Origin: Strigamia acuminata
Lineage: Eukaryota > Arthropoda > Chilopoda > Geophilomorpha > Linotaeniidae
NCBI GenBank assembly: GCA_949358305.1
Contig: OX442319.1
Coordinates: 870,001 to 930,000 of the forward strand
Length of the DNA: 60,000 bases
Reading direction: 5' to 3'
Part shown: piece by piece, positions 1 to 15,100 of the stretch
Position numbering within the stretch: the stretch's first letter is position 1
Layout of the letters: each line of letters opens with the position of its first letter
Notes under the pieces: generated by a model
Database searches by the model: none
What the model was told of the DNA's origin: nothing
Seen by the model: only the letters and a program-made list of their open reading frames with translations
Position numbers and translations under genes: made by a program

Positions 1-138
1 ATTAAAAAATTACAAAAGCTGATACAATCTGTTTGATAAAACTTGTGACAAATTCTTTTGACCGATGTCGTCCTTTTCTTCTCCGTGCAAAACTTTAAAT
101 AAAAGGATTAAATTAAATTTTCTTTTTTTTTTCTTTAG

Positions 139-3100
139 GAAAAAAACTTAAAGATACGACAATCTGTTTTAGTCGAGTCTCATAAGGAGCAATCGTACAT
201 AGCTGGCTCTGACACAATTAATGGGCCGGTATTTGAAAGAGAACAGGCTGTTGTTATGACAAGATGTCAAGCTGCAAAGTATTCTATCTTTCTCAATTTT
301 GTTATCAGCGTTTTTTTGTTGAAATTTTGTTGAAATTAATATTTTTTAGATTGCTCGGCATACTGTCCAGTTTAATAGTTCGGCCGATACCTGATTTTTC
401 TGGGCAAGGTATTGAATTGCCAAGTGAAAACTACACTAAGCTTTTACTGTTTCACCTGAACTCGAAATCAGCTCTGCAGAAATTCGCAGTTGCACTCGTC
501 ATCATTGAATGGGCAAAACAGGATAAAGTAATACAAGTTTTATTAGATGTCGACTATGTTTAGTGACCCATAATTATTTATATTTTATTTATATTTTTAT
601 TCTTACTTTTACTTTTATTTATGTAGATTGAATTTCAGGGGCTTTGTAATATTCAGTGCAAACTGCTCGAATCCCTAAATGAATGTACATATTACGATGA
701 AATAGCACTTCCTTTTGCACGGATGCATCAGGAATGCCGTGATCTTACAGCAGTGCTCAAACAACACGAGCTACCAATCGATACAGTTTTACCTCTTGGA
801 CCAGTTATAACGTTTGAGCAAGTGAAACATTTGGCAACGGCAGATCTTCAAGCTTCGATCAACAAAATTAAGCTGACAGCAAAAACTTTAGAAGTAAGTA
901 ACGCTTCAACTGCATGTTGCAGTTTTTTGCAGTTTTTTTTATGAAATTAGCACAAAATCTTTTCATAAAAACTGCATCTTCTAGTAACGTGCAGTTTTGC
1001 AGAAGTGCAGAAGTTGCAGCACTCATCTTCTCACTTTGACTGGCCATAACTCAGAAAAAAAAGGTGATGGCAATAAACTGTTAAAAAATTTTGAAACTAC
1101 ACTTTATTTGGAAAAAAACAAGTGTTTTGAGATGGTACAATATCATTTTATTTATCACAGAAAAATACAAAAAGGAAAATCAAGTGTTGGAAAAAAATAT
1201 CAGATAGCTGCTTAGCTTGGAAATAAGTTTGTGATAATTGTATTTTATTTGTTGAAATAAGATATATTATTAGATTTAGTGCAAAGCTGGTTAAGGTTAT
1301 TGTTTTAAATAAACATCACATCACAGGTTTGTCACATTTGTCTTGCTATGACAAGCTGTCATGGCACCAGCATACGAGTTGTCAAATGATTACAAAAACA
1401 GGATAATTCACCTTTTAAAGAATGGAAAAACCTAAACAGAAGTGTTTAATATGATGGGCTGAATCCAGAGCACTGTTTCAACACTGTGGTCAAAATTTAA
1501 AGCAATCGATAATGTAAAGAATCTGAAAAGATCAGGCCGACAGAGATAAACAACAAGCAACGAGGACAAACAAGTGGCTAAAATTGCCCAAAAAATGCAA
1601 AAATCAATCTCAAAACAAATGAATGCTGAATGGAAAAACAAAAGAGTGAATGTTTGTGATCGAACATTGTGTAATAGGTTGAATGAAAAAGAATTTTTCT
1701 TCAGAAAAGCCAGGGCTAAACCACTACTCACGAAAACACATAGCCAAAATTGTTTAAAATGGGCTAAAAAAACATAGCCATTGGAATGCACTGGAAATGC
1801 ACTGGAAATGACTGGAAATGAGTTTTATTTAGTTATGAGTTAAGGATATGTATTGGACCAGGTGATGATTGTGGGAAATTTGTTTGGAGAAAGACAAATG
1901 AGAAATTTCATCCTGACTGCCTGTCATCAACTGTTAAATTTGCTCAAAGTTTTATGATTTGGGGCTGTTTCTCCTCTGTAGGAATTGGAGAATTGTGTGT
2001 TATAAATGACACTGCAAATGTTGAAACATATATGGACATTCTGGACATTTCTTCTACCCACATTAGATGATCATTTCGGAGAACCCCACAACTAAAGCAA
2101 CATTGAAGGACGCAATCACGCAAAGTTGGAGTGAAATCAGTTTCGATTGTTGTGCCAAACTTGTTTCCTCAATGCCTGATCATATTAAGGCAATAATTAA
2201 AGCAAAAGGTGGAGCCACCAAGTATTAACTGTTACATTTTGGTGTATTATCACAAACTTATTTCCAAGCTAAGCAGCTATCTGATATTTTTTTCAAACAC
2301 TTGATTTTCCTTTTTGTATTTTTCTATGATAAATAAAAAGATATTGTTGAATCTCAAAATGCTGTTTTATTCCAAATAAAGTGTAGTTTCTAAATTTTTC
2401 AATAGTTTATTGCCATCACTTTTTTCTTCTGAGTTATGGCCAGCAAAGTGAGAATATGAGTGCTGGGAAAAAAGTATTCGTTACTATTTGCCAGGGGTTG
2501 TAAGTCGGTCATCATTTTTGGAGGGGATAAATATTCAGTTTTATCATTGTTAGCAGGTCAATTGGCTCGGTTGTCACTTGATTGGCTTTTGCCATTGTAG
2601 CATTATTGAAGGATATACAGGGTGGAAAATTTTGTACTTAGCACTCGGACACTTTCTCACTTTCCCAATCACGTTTAAAGAGAGAGACTACAGCTATTAG
2701 GGATAACTTTTTTTTCATACGTCGCTGTATACGTCATCCGGCCGGACAGGTTTGCAGGGACTCGGACCCAAACAATACCCAGCAATGGGAAATTAGTTTT
2801 GTCGTCGGGTCGGTCGGGACAGCTCTCCTCCTTTGGACTCCAGACAAAGCGAAGTGTCCCGTATAGAGACAAATCGTCGAATGGTCTGGTCTAAAAACAA
2901 CAATGCGGATTTTCTAATGAAACAAGTTACAAAATAATTAAAAGAACTAAAAAAAAATTAAATTATTGCCGGGTTCACATCGGTTGAAAACCGAATTTTG
3001 CCCTAAAGGCGCTGTTACGTCATGTGCAAGCACGGTACGTAATGTTCAAGTACGTTAAGTCATGTGCAAGTACGTTACGTCATGTGCAAGTACTTTACGT

Positions 3101-6100
3101 AATGTGCACGTATGTGAACATACGTAGACATTACGTATTTTTAGAGGTACCCCTTAGCGCAAATTTAGGCTTTCAACCCTATCAACCCTTTGAACCCGGC
3201 AATAAACTAAATTTTAGTATTTTTTATTATTTCTATTGCTTCTTTCATTAGAAGGTCAAATTTATTTCGATTTTTTCATTAGAAAATTACATCCAAACTG
3301 ATTTTCGGATATTTTTTCGAATTGGTTAAATGTAGGAGGGGAAATTGATTTCGTTTCTGCCGAGATTTATTTTATAACTTTCTAGTCTAGATAAGTGGCA
3401 TATGTCCGGGCCAGAGAACGTACACTCTACAGACAAGACATTTCTTAGATCTAGGTTCTATGTTCGACCTATACAGAGGTTTAAAGTTTACAAGTTAGTG
3501 TTAGAGAAAACAGCTCTGTAGCCCGGACATAAGACGGGTCCCAGAAAGTTGTCCGGATTAACTGTAAGATTTAGGCTGTCTGGATTGGAGAGAGAGGGAA
3601 TTTAATTTGCTGGGTATAGGTCGGGACGGAACTGGAGCAGGACCAAGTTAAGATCTCCAATATTCCGTTTACAGTAAAAACCGTAACTTTGAACGTGCCT
3701 AATGTAAAGTTTTAGAAATGGGCTGCCTGATCACATTTATCAGTAGCTTGCTAACAATTGTGGTTTGAACAATTGTGGTTTGATATTTAAAAAAAATAAT
3801 TTGTTAACTTACGACCACCGTTTGTGTATTGTATTTTATTTAACAGATACTAGACGAAAAACAAAAAAGTTTATTGCTTACTATACAAGAATGTAGTCAG
3901 CTACAAACAAAATGGAATATTTTGTAAGTTCTAATTTGTTATTTTTAGTTAGAGTTTAAAATTATATTTAAATGTTTTGAATATTTTGAATAGGGTTCAA
4001 GCGACAGTAGCAGGAGCGTTAATTGCTATAAAAAACCTTCCTGAAAAACTGAATCCTGTAATTAAACCTTTGATGGATGCAATTAAGAAAGAAGAGAATG
4101 TACATTTACAACAAAAGGCTGCAAACAGCTTAAGTCACCTGCTGCAGTTGTGTGTAGATCGCGCAGTTTGCCCAAATCCAAAGATTATCAAAAATTTGTG
4201 TGCTTTTTTGACCTGCGACTCACAATTTACTCCGCGTGTTTTCAATTCCGAAAATGCCGGAAATGTCATTCAAGCAGATCTAGAGGGAAATAGTCGATCA
4301 GCTACTCCCGTTATTACATCCAGTAATTACATTGGCATTTTGACTTTAACAAGCATGCAGAAGAACGCTGAAAGGAAGCTGATTTCAAGAAGAGCAAATT
4401 CTGTTAGTCGAGGGAGGCCACCAGCAATTGATGTCTCACTGGAGGAACCTTTGGTAGCCGATGAGGTTGGTGCATCATTTATTTCTGGTTAGTTGCAACA
4501 ACACATTGATTTTTATTTATTTGTCTAGACTCAAAAGCAAGTTGAATTACAAAGACGAGGAGCTGAATTTGCTTTGACGGAAATGACATTACAAACTGGA
4601 GTTGATTTACCACTTACAATTCCAAAATTATGGGAAGCCATGTTAGATTCTCTTACCGAACAAATGGCTCCCACTATAGGTAATGAGATAGATCTACAGT
4701 AGAACTTAATAGAGAGTTTGCGGGATGCATTTTTCCCTTACAGTTAAACACTATACGGTATAAAAATAGTGTAAGGGAAAAATGATAAAATAGAGAGTTT
4801 GCGGGCTGCATTTTTCCCTTATCACTACACTATTTCACTATGTCACGTGATCACCGAAACTGTAGCAGTCTCTTTTTAAAAAAATTAGAGACAATTGTTG
4901 TATTTTACTGCTTCAAAACAATGAAGCACCTTTATTATTGTGAATTAAAACCAAATGAAAGAGAAAACAGTGATGTAAACCTTAATACGTGCCCTTTGTG
5001 CGATCGAAGCGAAGAAATTAAAATGGCGGCGAATGAGGTCGTTGCTAATCCAAATTTAAAGGCTCTGTGACGTAAATAGTGGAAAACTACCGGATTGGCT
5101 GCGCTATATTTTAATTTAGTGTTCAAAACGATACACTAAACATTTTTCCCTTACGATATGGCACTAAAATAGTGTAAGGGAAAAATGCATCCCGCAAACA
5201 CTCTATTGTTTGAGAAAATACCGTATTTATTTTGTTTTATCTTTTAAGATGTTGACCATATAATTGAGAATGGAATCCGTGCTCAAGAATTAGTTACATG
5301 CCTTCAAGTTTTAGAAACTGTTACCCCATTTTTGGATCCACATCACCATCCACAGGTAGTTCACATAAGTTAAATACATATGGTACCGTAAGAAAAAAAA
5401 TTAACAATTTTGTCATTGCAAATTGTGGCAAAAAAAACAAACAACTTAGTATTTTGAAAAATTAAGGACTGGAAATTGAACAAACAGTTCTGATTAGCAG
5501 TCAGTTATGTGCATTCACATAAATCTTCTTTTTCTAATAAGACTTTCGATTTTTTGCTTGGCAAGTGGTGAGTAAACAAGCTACTCGTAATTGAAAAGCT
5601 CTATTTCCCTATTCAATTGATTCAATTATGGCATCTTGGTGTAGGCCTACTTTGAAATACTGTATTTTCATATTTCACATTTTAAAAGCCTCTACTATCG
5701 GCCTCTACTATTGCGCATGGCAAAATAGTTTTTTGTTGTTAGCGCACATGTCTCTATTACCGCGCGGGTGCATAATTAAAGGGACACAGATTCATCAAAA
5801 TCAATTACAATTTTTGAAATACATTTTGTAATAAGTGATAAATGAAATATTTTGGGTACATTGCAGATTAAAATTGCAGTTTACATCTGAAACGTATGCA
5901 AAACAAAATGCTGCGTTGATCCCTTGATCAGTAATTACGATTTTAGAGCCAAAACCTACCATTTATTCATTCATTCCGTGCACTTTACGTAAATGTTGCG
6001 CATACGTTTAGGAACTGTTTCACCTACGTTCCATAAACATTCCTAATATAGTATTAGGAATTTTCAAAAATGTCCGCCACGTTGCACTTGTGAATTTACC

Positions 6101-9100
6101 TGTGAATATGAATATTTTTTAATTTTTTAGTTTATTTTAATTTTAATTTTAGTTTATTAATTTCTTGCCAATTTTTACCATTTGTTTTCTAAAAATGCAA
6201 ACCATTATTTCAGCGCCATTTTTGGGCAATGCAATGATCAGTGACGAAATGATCAGACATCCACAAATATCAGTATATCTGCAAAATATAAATTGGATGT
6301 GATAAATTATAAAAAAGAACATGGAATCCGAGCAGCAGAATGACATTTTTGTCCAAACATTTTTTTTTTTAAATTGACTGATAAATTTGGGGGATGCGTC
6401 TTATGGTCAGTTAAATATGGTAATCGCCGAATGCAAAGAGATAGGAAACGCACTAAAAACCTAATCGTATCTCCAACAATGGCAGAAAAAATTTTGCCAT
6501 TTAAACTCATCAGATTTCAAAACCTTGCTAAGAAAACTTCGCAGACTGAATCACCATTAAACCAGACAAAAAACTGGAAACATGTGAAATGTGCATTAAA
6601 GGGAAGCAATCACAATCACTTTTTCCCAAGAAAAGCGAAGCATTGCAACTCTGCTCGATGTTAATGGGAAATTAAAACGCTCATGTGGTCAAAATCGAAG
6701 ATTGAAAATCTGAGACTCGCAAATATCCATACGAAAGTCTGGTCGGATCACTCATGTATTTAGCCGTATCAGCTCATCCCGATCTCGTATATTCCATTAA
6801 GTGTTTAAGTCAGCATAACAATGATTTTGATTCAGAGCATATTATCGCTGGAGAACTAGTCCTACCATATTTAATGGCCACTACCGTTCTCGGATTAAAA
6901 TTTCGAAAAACAGGTGAAAACCTTGTTGCATACGCTGACGCCGATTGGGTGGGTGATTTGAACACCTGTTATTCACACACCGGATAAGTATTTAAATTTG
7001 CTGGCTGAGCTGAACATTGGACCGCGAGAACATAAAGCGGTCGCACTGTCAAGTATGGAAGTCGAATATATGTCGGTATCCGACTGTTCACGAGAGGCAA
7101 TTTGTCTAAAACAATTTGTCGAAGAATTTAACGAAAGTTGGATACTACCCATTTCCATTATTTACAATGAAAATCAAGGAATGCAACGATTAGCAGCAAA
7201 TGCACTCAGGGGCGGATCTATGGTAGCTTTTCAGGGGCCCTGGGCTTGAGGTTTTTTCGGGGCCCATTTATCGAAATTTTTAATAGCAACCTTTCTTCTT
7301 TTTTCTTTTTTTAGCGACCTTTTTTTTTTAGACATTGCCTTGTGTCTTGGGGGCCCTGGGCTCAAGCCCCATTAGCCCTATGCTAGAACCGCCCCTGAAT
7401 GCACTCTGGAACAAAACACATCGACTTCATTGAAAAACTTCATCCATGAAGTTCAAGAAAACAGTCATGTTAGAGTTGAATACTTGCAAATGAACAAAAT
7501 GTCGGCGGACATTTTAACCAAAAGTTTGCTTGCCCCAAACATGAAAAGTGTACGTATTTTCTAAATGGGGCTCATTCAGATAAATCAAAGTGTAAAAGTT
7601 TGAATGGGTGTGTTGGAATATCAAATGTTACTACTTCGTCTTACAAATACAGGGAGAGCCAGAGGGACCTGGTGGTTTTGAAAATGTAATTACTCATTAA
7701 CTATAGTCGAACTCACTGCAAGGTTGTCCCTACTGCCATTGGCCGAGCCATTTCACTTGTGTAGTGCTATAAAAAAAAGTAGACCAAAACAACCGAAATT
7801 GTATTGATAAAACAACAAACAATCAATTCAGAAACTGTTTGCGTTCCTGACAAAACAACCAATCGTAAACTGACAAACATGTATGTTGAAATGAAAACAA
7901 CATAAAACTATATCTTACAAATGGGAAACACAATTTATTATAAAATAAATATAAAATTACCGGTACATCATTCTAATAATTTGAATAATAAAAACAAATA
8001 AAACTACTTTTCCTTGTGGTAGTATACAATCTCTAGTTAGGAGTAATAAGGCTAGGCCAATGGGATTGGGGACAGCCTTGTAGTGAGTTATACCCTGTTC
8101 GCACTACATAGTCTAGATAAAACTTGAGCTAGCTTAGCTCAATCTAGATTGAGTTTAGCCTAGTTGTTGAGCCAAACTGTTCGCACTAGCACTGTTTTTG
8201 AGGCTATTCCAGACATTACTTAGCAATAAATCCAGGAATAAATAATGCAAAAAAAAGTGCCGATAAACAAGTCACGATGTTTTTGTCTACATTTTTTCAA
8301 AAGCAGTGCATTGTTTTGACGAGATTAATATGAAATCAGACTCGACTGTTGCAATTACTACAATCAAGAAGACGAAATCAACGGTATTTTCCATTTGGTT
8401 GACCACTGGTATGGAAGCCATGTTTGTTTGACCAAAAATGGCGATGCATTATGGGTACCAAGACATCCCAAGCTAGCTTAGAACTAGCTAATCCAGTTCC
8501 CTGAACTAGATTATTTTATCTAGTTTCAAAACTGATAAACTAGCTTAGGATAAGCTAGTTGTGTTCGCACTAAATTTATACAACTAGTTATAAAGAGTTA
8601 AGCTAGCTTAACTCTGTAGTGCGAACGGGGTATAAGGGTATAAGTAACATTTTTATTTGAAACTAAAACCATTATTGGTATAGAGTTTGAAATGCTATAT
8701 TGATGTCTGGAAAATTATATCACTTGAATGCTTTCTTTGTGAGCCAGAGAGACCTGACGATATTTCTATGCTTATTTTGAATAGAGTAGTCATTGTTGGG
8801 GGGAAAGCAATACCTCAACGAACGCTATTTCAGTGGGTATGGAGCAATGAACGGCGCCTGTGTGTGCGACTGCAGACTGCGGAGCAAAAAAACGCATCTG
8901 AGTGAAATGGCATTTCAAACTTTTCTTTTCACTTTTTTACCATTGGCATGGTGCGGTTTATCGGTTAGCATTTTCCTAATGCTAACCAGTTTAACAGTTT
9001 CTTTTGTTTCTTTTGTCCTTGTAATTTGTATTTGTGTTTATTTAAATTTTCAGATAATCAATCGTTTGCCTCTTCTATGCAAATGCACAGAACATCCTTA

Positions 9101-12100
9101 CACGGCTGTGCGTCACATGGGAGCTCGTTGTTTAGGTGTTTTCAGTAAAGTTAGTACGCTATCGACTATGACCACTATTCTGGATGAACTTCTCCCATCT
9201 TTGGGTACAATGGATAATGATAGAAAAAGACAAGGAATTATTGAAGTGATTGCTCGTACGTGACTGTTACTGCGCAAGATGATGAGTGTTTAGCTTTGTA
9301 AATGTTAATGTTTGTTCTGTATTGCTTTCTTAACAGATGTTATTGAGCGTCTTGGTCTCGATTTAGTGCCTTATATCGTTTTGTTGATTGTCCCAGTATT
9401 GGGTCGAATGAGCGATCCAAACCAGGCAGTCAGGTTGACAGCAACTCATTGTTTTGCCAGCCTCGTTCGGTTAATGCCCCTTGAAATTGGCATTAGTGAT
9501 CCGCCATCGTTGCCGCGTCATTTGGTTGAGAAGAAACAACAGGAGAGACGATTTTTGGAGCAACTAGTGGATATTAAGAAATTAGAAAATTTTCATGTGC
9601 CGTTACACATTGACGCAGAACTTCGACAATATCAACAGGTAATCAATTAATTCAATCAATCTGACTTGTGAGTTGAGTCCTACTTCCCACTCACTACCAG
9701 TGGGAAATACGAAGAGCTAGGTGCATTCAATCTTCAAAAGATGAATTAATTAATTAATTAATTTAATTGTCTTCTCCTTGACCTAAATAAACGAATTCCT
9801 TATTGAACACAACCAACTAAAAACTAAACTGAACTAAAAAGATGGCTACCTATAACATGTGGTAACAACAGCAGGTTGACTTCTAACTTAAAATTTAGTA
9901 ATTGCAATTTCAATTTCACACAGTCTTAATCAATTCTCCTGTTTGAATTATTTGAGGAAATCATTTCAGACGAATAAATAATACCGGTAAGCGAATTCAT
10001 ATTTTGAAGATTGAATCACTTATTGGTACTGGCTATATCCAACTTGAAAGTTGGCACGAAATTGATTCATTTTGTTGCCGCATTTTTCCACTTTATTAGG
10101 CTAAAGGTTTTGCACTTAATTTTTTTTAAAGAATCTTTAGACCCTTGAGACGTACACTTCAGACTGCTGCCCGTAGCGAATGCTATTGCTAACCTAGAAA
10201 TTGCTAATATTTATTCCATATTTCTTTTTCAGGATGGAATAAATTGGCTATTTTTTCTAAACCGTTACAAACTTCATGGAATTTTATGTGATGATATGGG
10301 TTTAGGGAAAACCTTGCAATCAATATGTATTCTAGCTGGCGATCATTTTAATCAGAGTCAGGAATATAAGGTAATGAAATAATTTTGTTGATTGTTATTG
10401 ATTGTTAGCCGTATTGCTTTCTGCTTATTCTTGCGATTTGTTTTAGAAAAGTAAAAATCCTGAATGCAGTCCTTTACCATCTCTTGTTGTATGCCCACCG
10501 ACTCTGACTGGACATTGGGTTTACGAAGTGAAAAAATTTTTGTCTAACAAATATTTGAACCCTTTGCATTATACGGGTCCACCAGCTGAACGGCAGAGGT
10601 TACGAAGCACAGTTAAAAGATATAACTTGATAATTGCTTCGTACGATATTGTTCGAAATGATATTGATTTCTTCAGCACAATTCGCTGGAATTATTGCAT
10701 TTTAGATGAAGGGCATATCATTAAAAATGGGAAAACTAAGGTTTGTTTTGACTACATATTTCAACCATTTAATTCAAATTCAAATTCAAATAATCCGTTT
10801 ATATCCGTAACGTAACAGTTATCTCGAGCTATAAAGCAATTGATAGCAAACCACCGACTGATTTTAACCGGTACACCGATTCAAAACAATGTTCTGGAAT
10901 TGTGGTCGCTCTTTGATTTTCTCATGCCAGGCTTCTTAGGCACAGAAAAACAATTTATTGCTCATTATAGTAAACCTATTTTATTAAGTCGTGATGCGAA
11001 GAGTTCTTCAAAAGAACAAGAAGCTGGTAAGAATTAAACATTTAATTATTATTTTATGAAATTACTACACATTTGTGGACACTTTATATTTTGATGCATG
11101 TTTTTCGCATCGAAAAATTTTCACAGTTTGAGAAGAACTGTGACAGTGATACAACAATGCGTTCTGTAATTGCTTAGTTCAGAAAATAACAACAATTCAT
11201 TATACAGAGGATAAAACAATTATTCGGGCATATTACGTGTCATAAACTAGGGGATGATTTGGCCAAGAAAAATGGGTTGAATCCCCTCATTTTTTTCCCT
11301 CAGTTGTCCCCATATATCCACTACTTGCACAAAAAATTTCTAATTTTTATCACTCTAGGAGCTGAAATACAACCTTTTTTCAACACATGGTCAAAATTCC
11401 ATGCAGAATGACAAACGAGTTTAAAATGACACATTTTACTAGGCTTTCTGTCTTTCTTTTTACAATATTGGCTGTTTCTAATCTATGATGCATCAGAATC
11501 AGATCAACACTATGGGTAATATTTGGAGGAATAGTCCATGCAGTACATCTATGGGACCCTGATGCAGATGCACAAATTTATGACCTGTGAGATTTTTGGC
11601 TACAAATTTTCCACCAAAATGGCCATTAAACTTCTGTTGTCATGATTCTTTCTATAAAATGTAGTCCCCCACGCCCTGCCCCTGACTAACCGTTCAGCAT
11701 CATTTCAGAATTGAACCTTCATCTGAATCTGTACTAGGGCATGGAAACGGTTATTTAAAAGCTTTTCCTACATTCCTGTATGTTTTTTAAATTAATGTGA
11801 CATCTATTTGAGCAAAATTTATTTTTTAAAAATTACGGGAAAGTAATTAGGAGAAGCTTTAAAATTTGTCAAAAATCGTACATTATTTGACTGTAACTGC
11901 AATAGAAGGATGTACAGTCGTGGACAAAAAAACTTCTCTGCTTTTTAGCTGTTCTAGTATAAAAATCCATCCAATGACATCATTGTATGGCTGGCCTGGC
12001 CTATCTTTTAATACTAACAAGAGACCGGGTCACCATTGATGTCATTGAATCTCAATGGATTTTTATGCTACTTGGTAGATACAGTAAACTTAAAACAGCT

Positions 12101-15100
12101 AAACTGCAGTCCTGATAAACAAAATGGATCTTCATCGTATGCTGACAATTGAAATTGTGAAGAAAAAAACACAAATTTGCCACTAGGTGAAACATCAGAA
12201 AGCAACAAGCTTGTCCAGTGGTGGGATTCAAAAACGATAACAACCAGTTCTAACCTCCCCAGGAAAATGTTTTTAATTTAGTGCCATAAATAAAATTGGC
12301 TGCTTTTGGTAAAAAAAAAACTGACTACTTTTGGCCAAAAATGTTTTTGTCTAAATATGGATTTTTGGGCCAAATTAAGATTTCACACATGGCATTGTGT
12401 TGCGTTTCGAACAGGTGCAAAAAAAAGAATTTCTTTATTTCTTTATTTTTTGCACGGTTTGCTTAAACCCCAAAAATTCTAGCAACCCGTTTGCGCCCAT
12501 CATTGGATGGGTTTGTCTTCGGTGATGCTTTCATAGTTAAGTGGCTGTATTATCACTTGTTGGTTTCTAGTGTTTCACGTAGTGGCAAAACATGAAATTA
12601 ATTTACAATTTTAATTGCTAGCATATGCTGAAGATCCAGTTTTTAAAACACAGCTGTACACAACAGTGTCACACAAGTATAAACACATTTATTTTTTGGA
12701 CTTTTTTTCATGTTTAATCAAAAACTAGTTTTATCACGTGACAAATCCAAAATAGCAAAATCACAAAATTACAAAATTTCAAAATTGCAAAATTGCAAAA
12801 TTACAAAATTACAAAATTGCAAAATTACAAAATTGCAAAATTGCAAAATAACAAAATTTCAAAATTGCAAAATTGCAAAATTACAAAATTACAAAATTGC
12901 AAAATTACAAAATTGCAAAATTGCAAAATTACAAAATTACAAAATTGCAAAATAACAAAATTGCAAAATTGCAAAATTCCATTGTACCCTGGTGTTCCAG
13001 GTTTTTTCTGCAAAGTAGTGTTTGAAATAGAATATTGTCAAATTGGCAAAAACTATTTGAAGATTAATATTTTGTATTCAGGAAATTTTTTGAAAGCAAT
13101 GACAGAAAATATTGTTTGTCCGTTCATCGTCTACGTATATACTTTTCTTTTTTTTCTATTTTGAGATATTTTCTCATCGTAACAATATTATTATTTAGGG
13201 GCTTTAGCAATGGAAGCGTTACATCGTCAAGTCCTACCTTTTCTTTTGAGACGATTAAAAGAAGATGTCTTAAAGGATTTGCCTCCAAAGATTATTCAGG
13301 ATTATTATTGCGAATTGAGTTGTTTGCAGGTACATTGAGTTTATTTTTTGGCTGAATGAGAATTTTTTTTACATTGTTTTAGCAAATATGTTATTTAAAT
13401 GAGGCCTATTGGTCTTGCCTTTTAAGTATAATTCTGTATACAAGTATGTGTGGTTAGGTATTACGTATGCAGAAAGAGAGGTGTGTAGGATTTGGCTAAG
13501 TATTACAGTCTGCAAACAAATTTGTTCCATAATATTATGACAAAAAAATTGTCCGATGTCAAGTCATGCCAAACTACCGTGGGTACATTGTATTTTAGAT
13601 CATTGCTCCCCAAATTTAAAAGACTTGGAATCATTTCTTCCACAGTTTTCGTTGAAACATAAAAAATGGAGCGCGACACAAAAATAAGCTCACTAACAAT
13701 CAAACAAGTTTATGCAATATGACAGGGCACTGATGAAATTAGTGTCATGTATCTACAATACGAGTAGTCGGGTAGACATTTGTTCAGAACCCGTATTAGC
13801 CAAAGTTTGGCGTTACACCAAGCTTGGATGACCAGAAAAACATAGTTAGGAAAAACGAGCGCGTACGAAAACCGTAAGAGTAAGACGTCACGTTTTTGTG
13901 ATTTTATTATGTTGTTCCACCCCCCAACATAATTTTTTAGACTTTCAGTCGCATAACACTTTTGCGTATCATTCCTAGAGACTCGAGACTCGAGACTCGA
14001 GACTCGAGAATATTTTAAAACCCTGGGAATTTTTATTGTATGTGGGACTGACTCTATTACAGTGCACTTCCCTCTAGATCAGGTACAAGTATATGCGGGT
14101 CCATCATAAACGGTGTGGTTTATGTTCTGGAGCGAGAATACCTTTAGAAGGTATTAAGTTTTCATCATCGTAATCAGGAAACAGATTCTCCCATGAGGGG
14201 ATCAAAGAATGATGAGTAGATCAAGATATACTGATGGTTAATGGGTGAATGCAACCAACACCTCGTGCACTCATGCAGCTCCAAACATTACACCTGAAAA
14301 TTAAACACACTGTTTAAGTGTGCTTAAGTAATGTACAGTCGTGTTCAAAAAAACTGGACCCTCACTGTCCCTCATCTTTTCTGTGGCAAACTCGAATGGC
14401 CCAGAAATCTTGCAGACAAATACGGTCATCGACTGAATGGACGTCGCTAAGATGTCGAAATTTTGGAGTTTTTTTGACAATCTGAACAAAAGTGAACAAA
14501 GTCAAAGGAATTTTGTGATAATTTTTTTTATTGTTTGTTATACTGTTTAAAGAAAATACATGAAATTTCTGAAAGAGAATCTCTAGTTTTCGAGGAGAAA
14601 AAAATAAAAAAAAAACCCTTTGGGAATCAAAATTGAAGTTGTGGTTGCAGATCTATGATAGGCCGCCAGGAGCCTCCTACCAAAACTCTTCTTAAATGTG
14701 CAACATGTAACCTGTTTCTATTCATATTTTCGATTTCTATTTCTATTTAATGTGTGGCTGATTTTGTCTAGGACTTACCAATACTACGGGAATTACCATC
14801 CTCTGACAGGGGGTAAGGGCTCCCTGAATCCTGATATTTATAGCCTAGGATGTTTAATTGTATTAGGACATGGTCCCAAAGTTTTTCCTGGCTTAGAGGG
14901 GAGCCCTGTCCTCAATACACCCTGTCTAGACGGAGTTGACTGTATTATTAAATTCTATTTTTAATCTGTAGGAAAAATTATATGAAGACTTTTCCAAATC
15001 AAGAGCAAGGCAAAGTGTGGATGATGTAGTTGCTCATGGTTATAATTCAAACAAGTCAGAAACTACTCATGTCTTTCAAGTAAAATAATTAAAAATTTTA

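Noticed and set aside
8793-9053. Extension of the BTAF1 exon upstream of 9054
   Set aside because: The frame runs on, but the acceptor TTTTCAG at 9053 and homology ([12 protein letters not shown]) place the exon start at 9054.
12710-13164. Open frames rich in LQNCKITK repeats
   Set aside because: They are produced by the 8-bp CAAAATTR minisatellite in all frames.
14698-14964. 88-codon frame in a BTAF1 intron
   Set aside because: Low-complexity start, no recognisable domain, and BTAF1 exons on either side join in phase without it.
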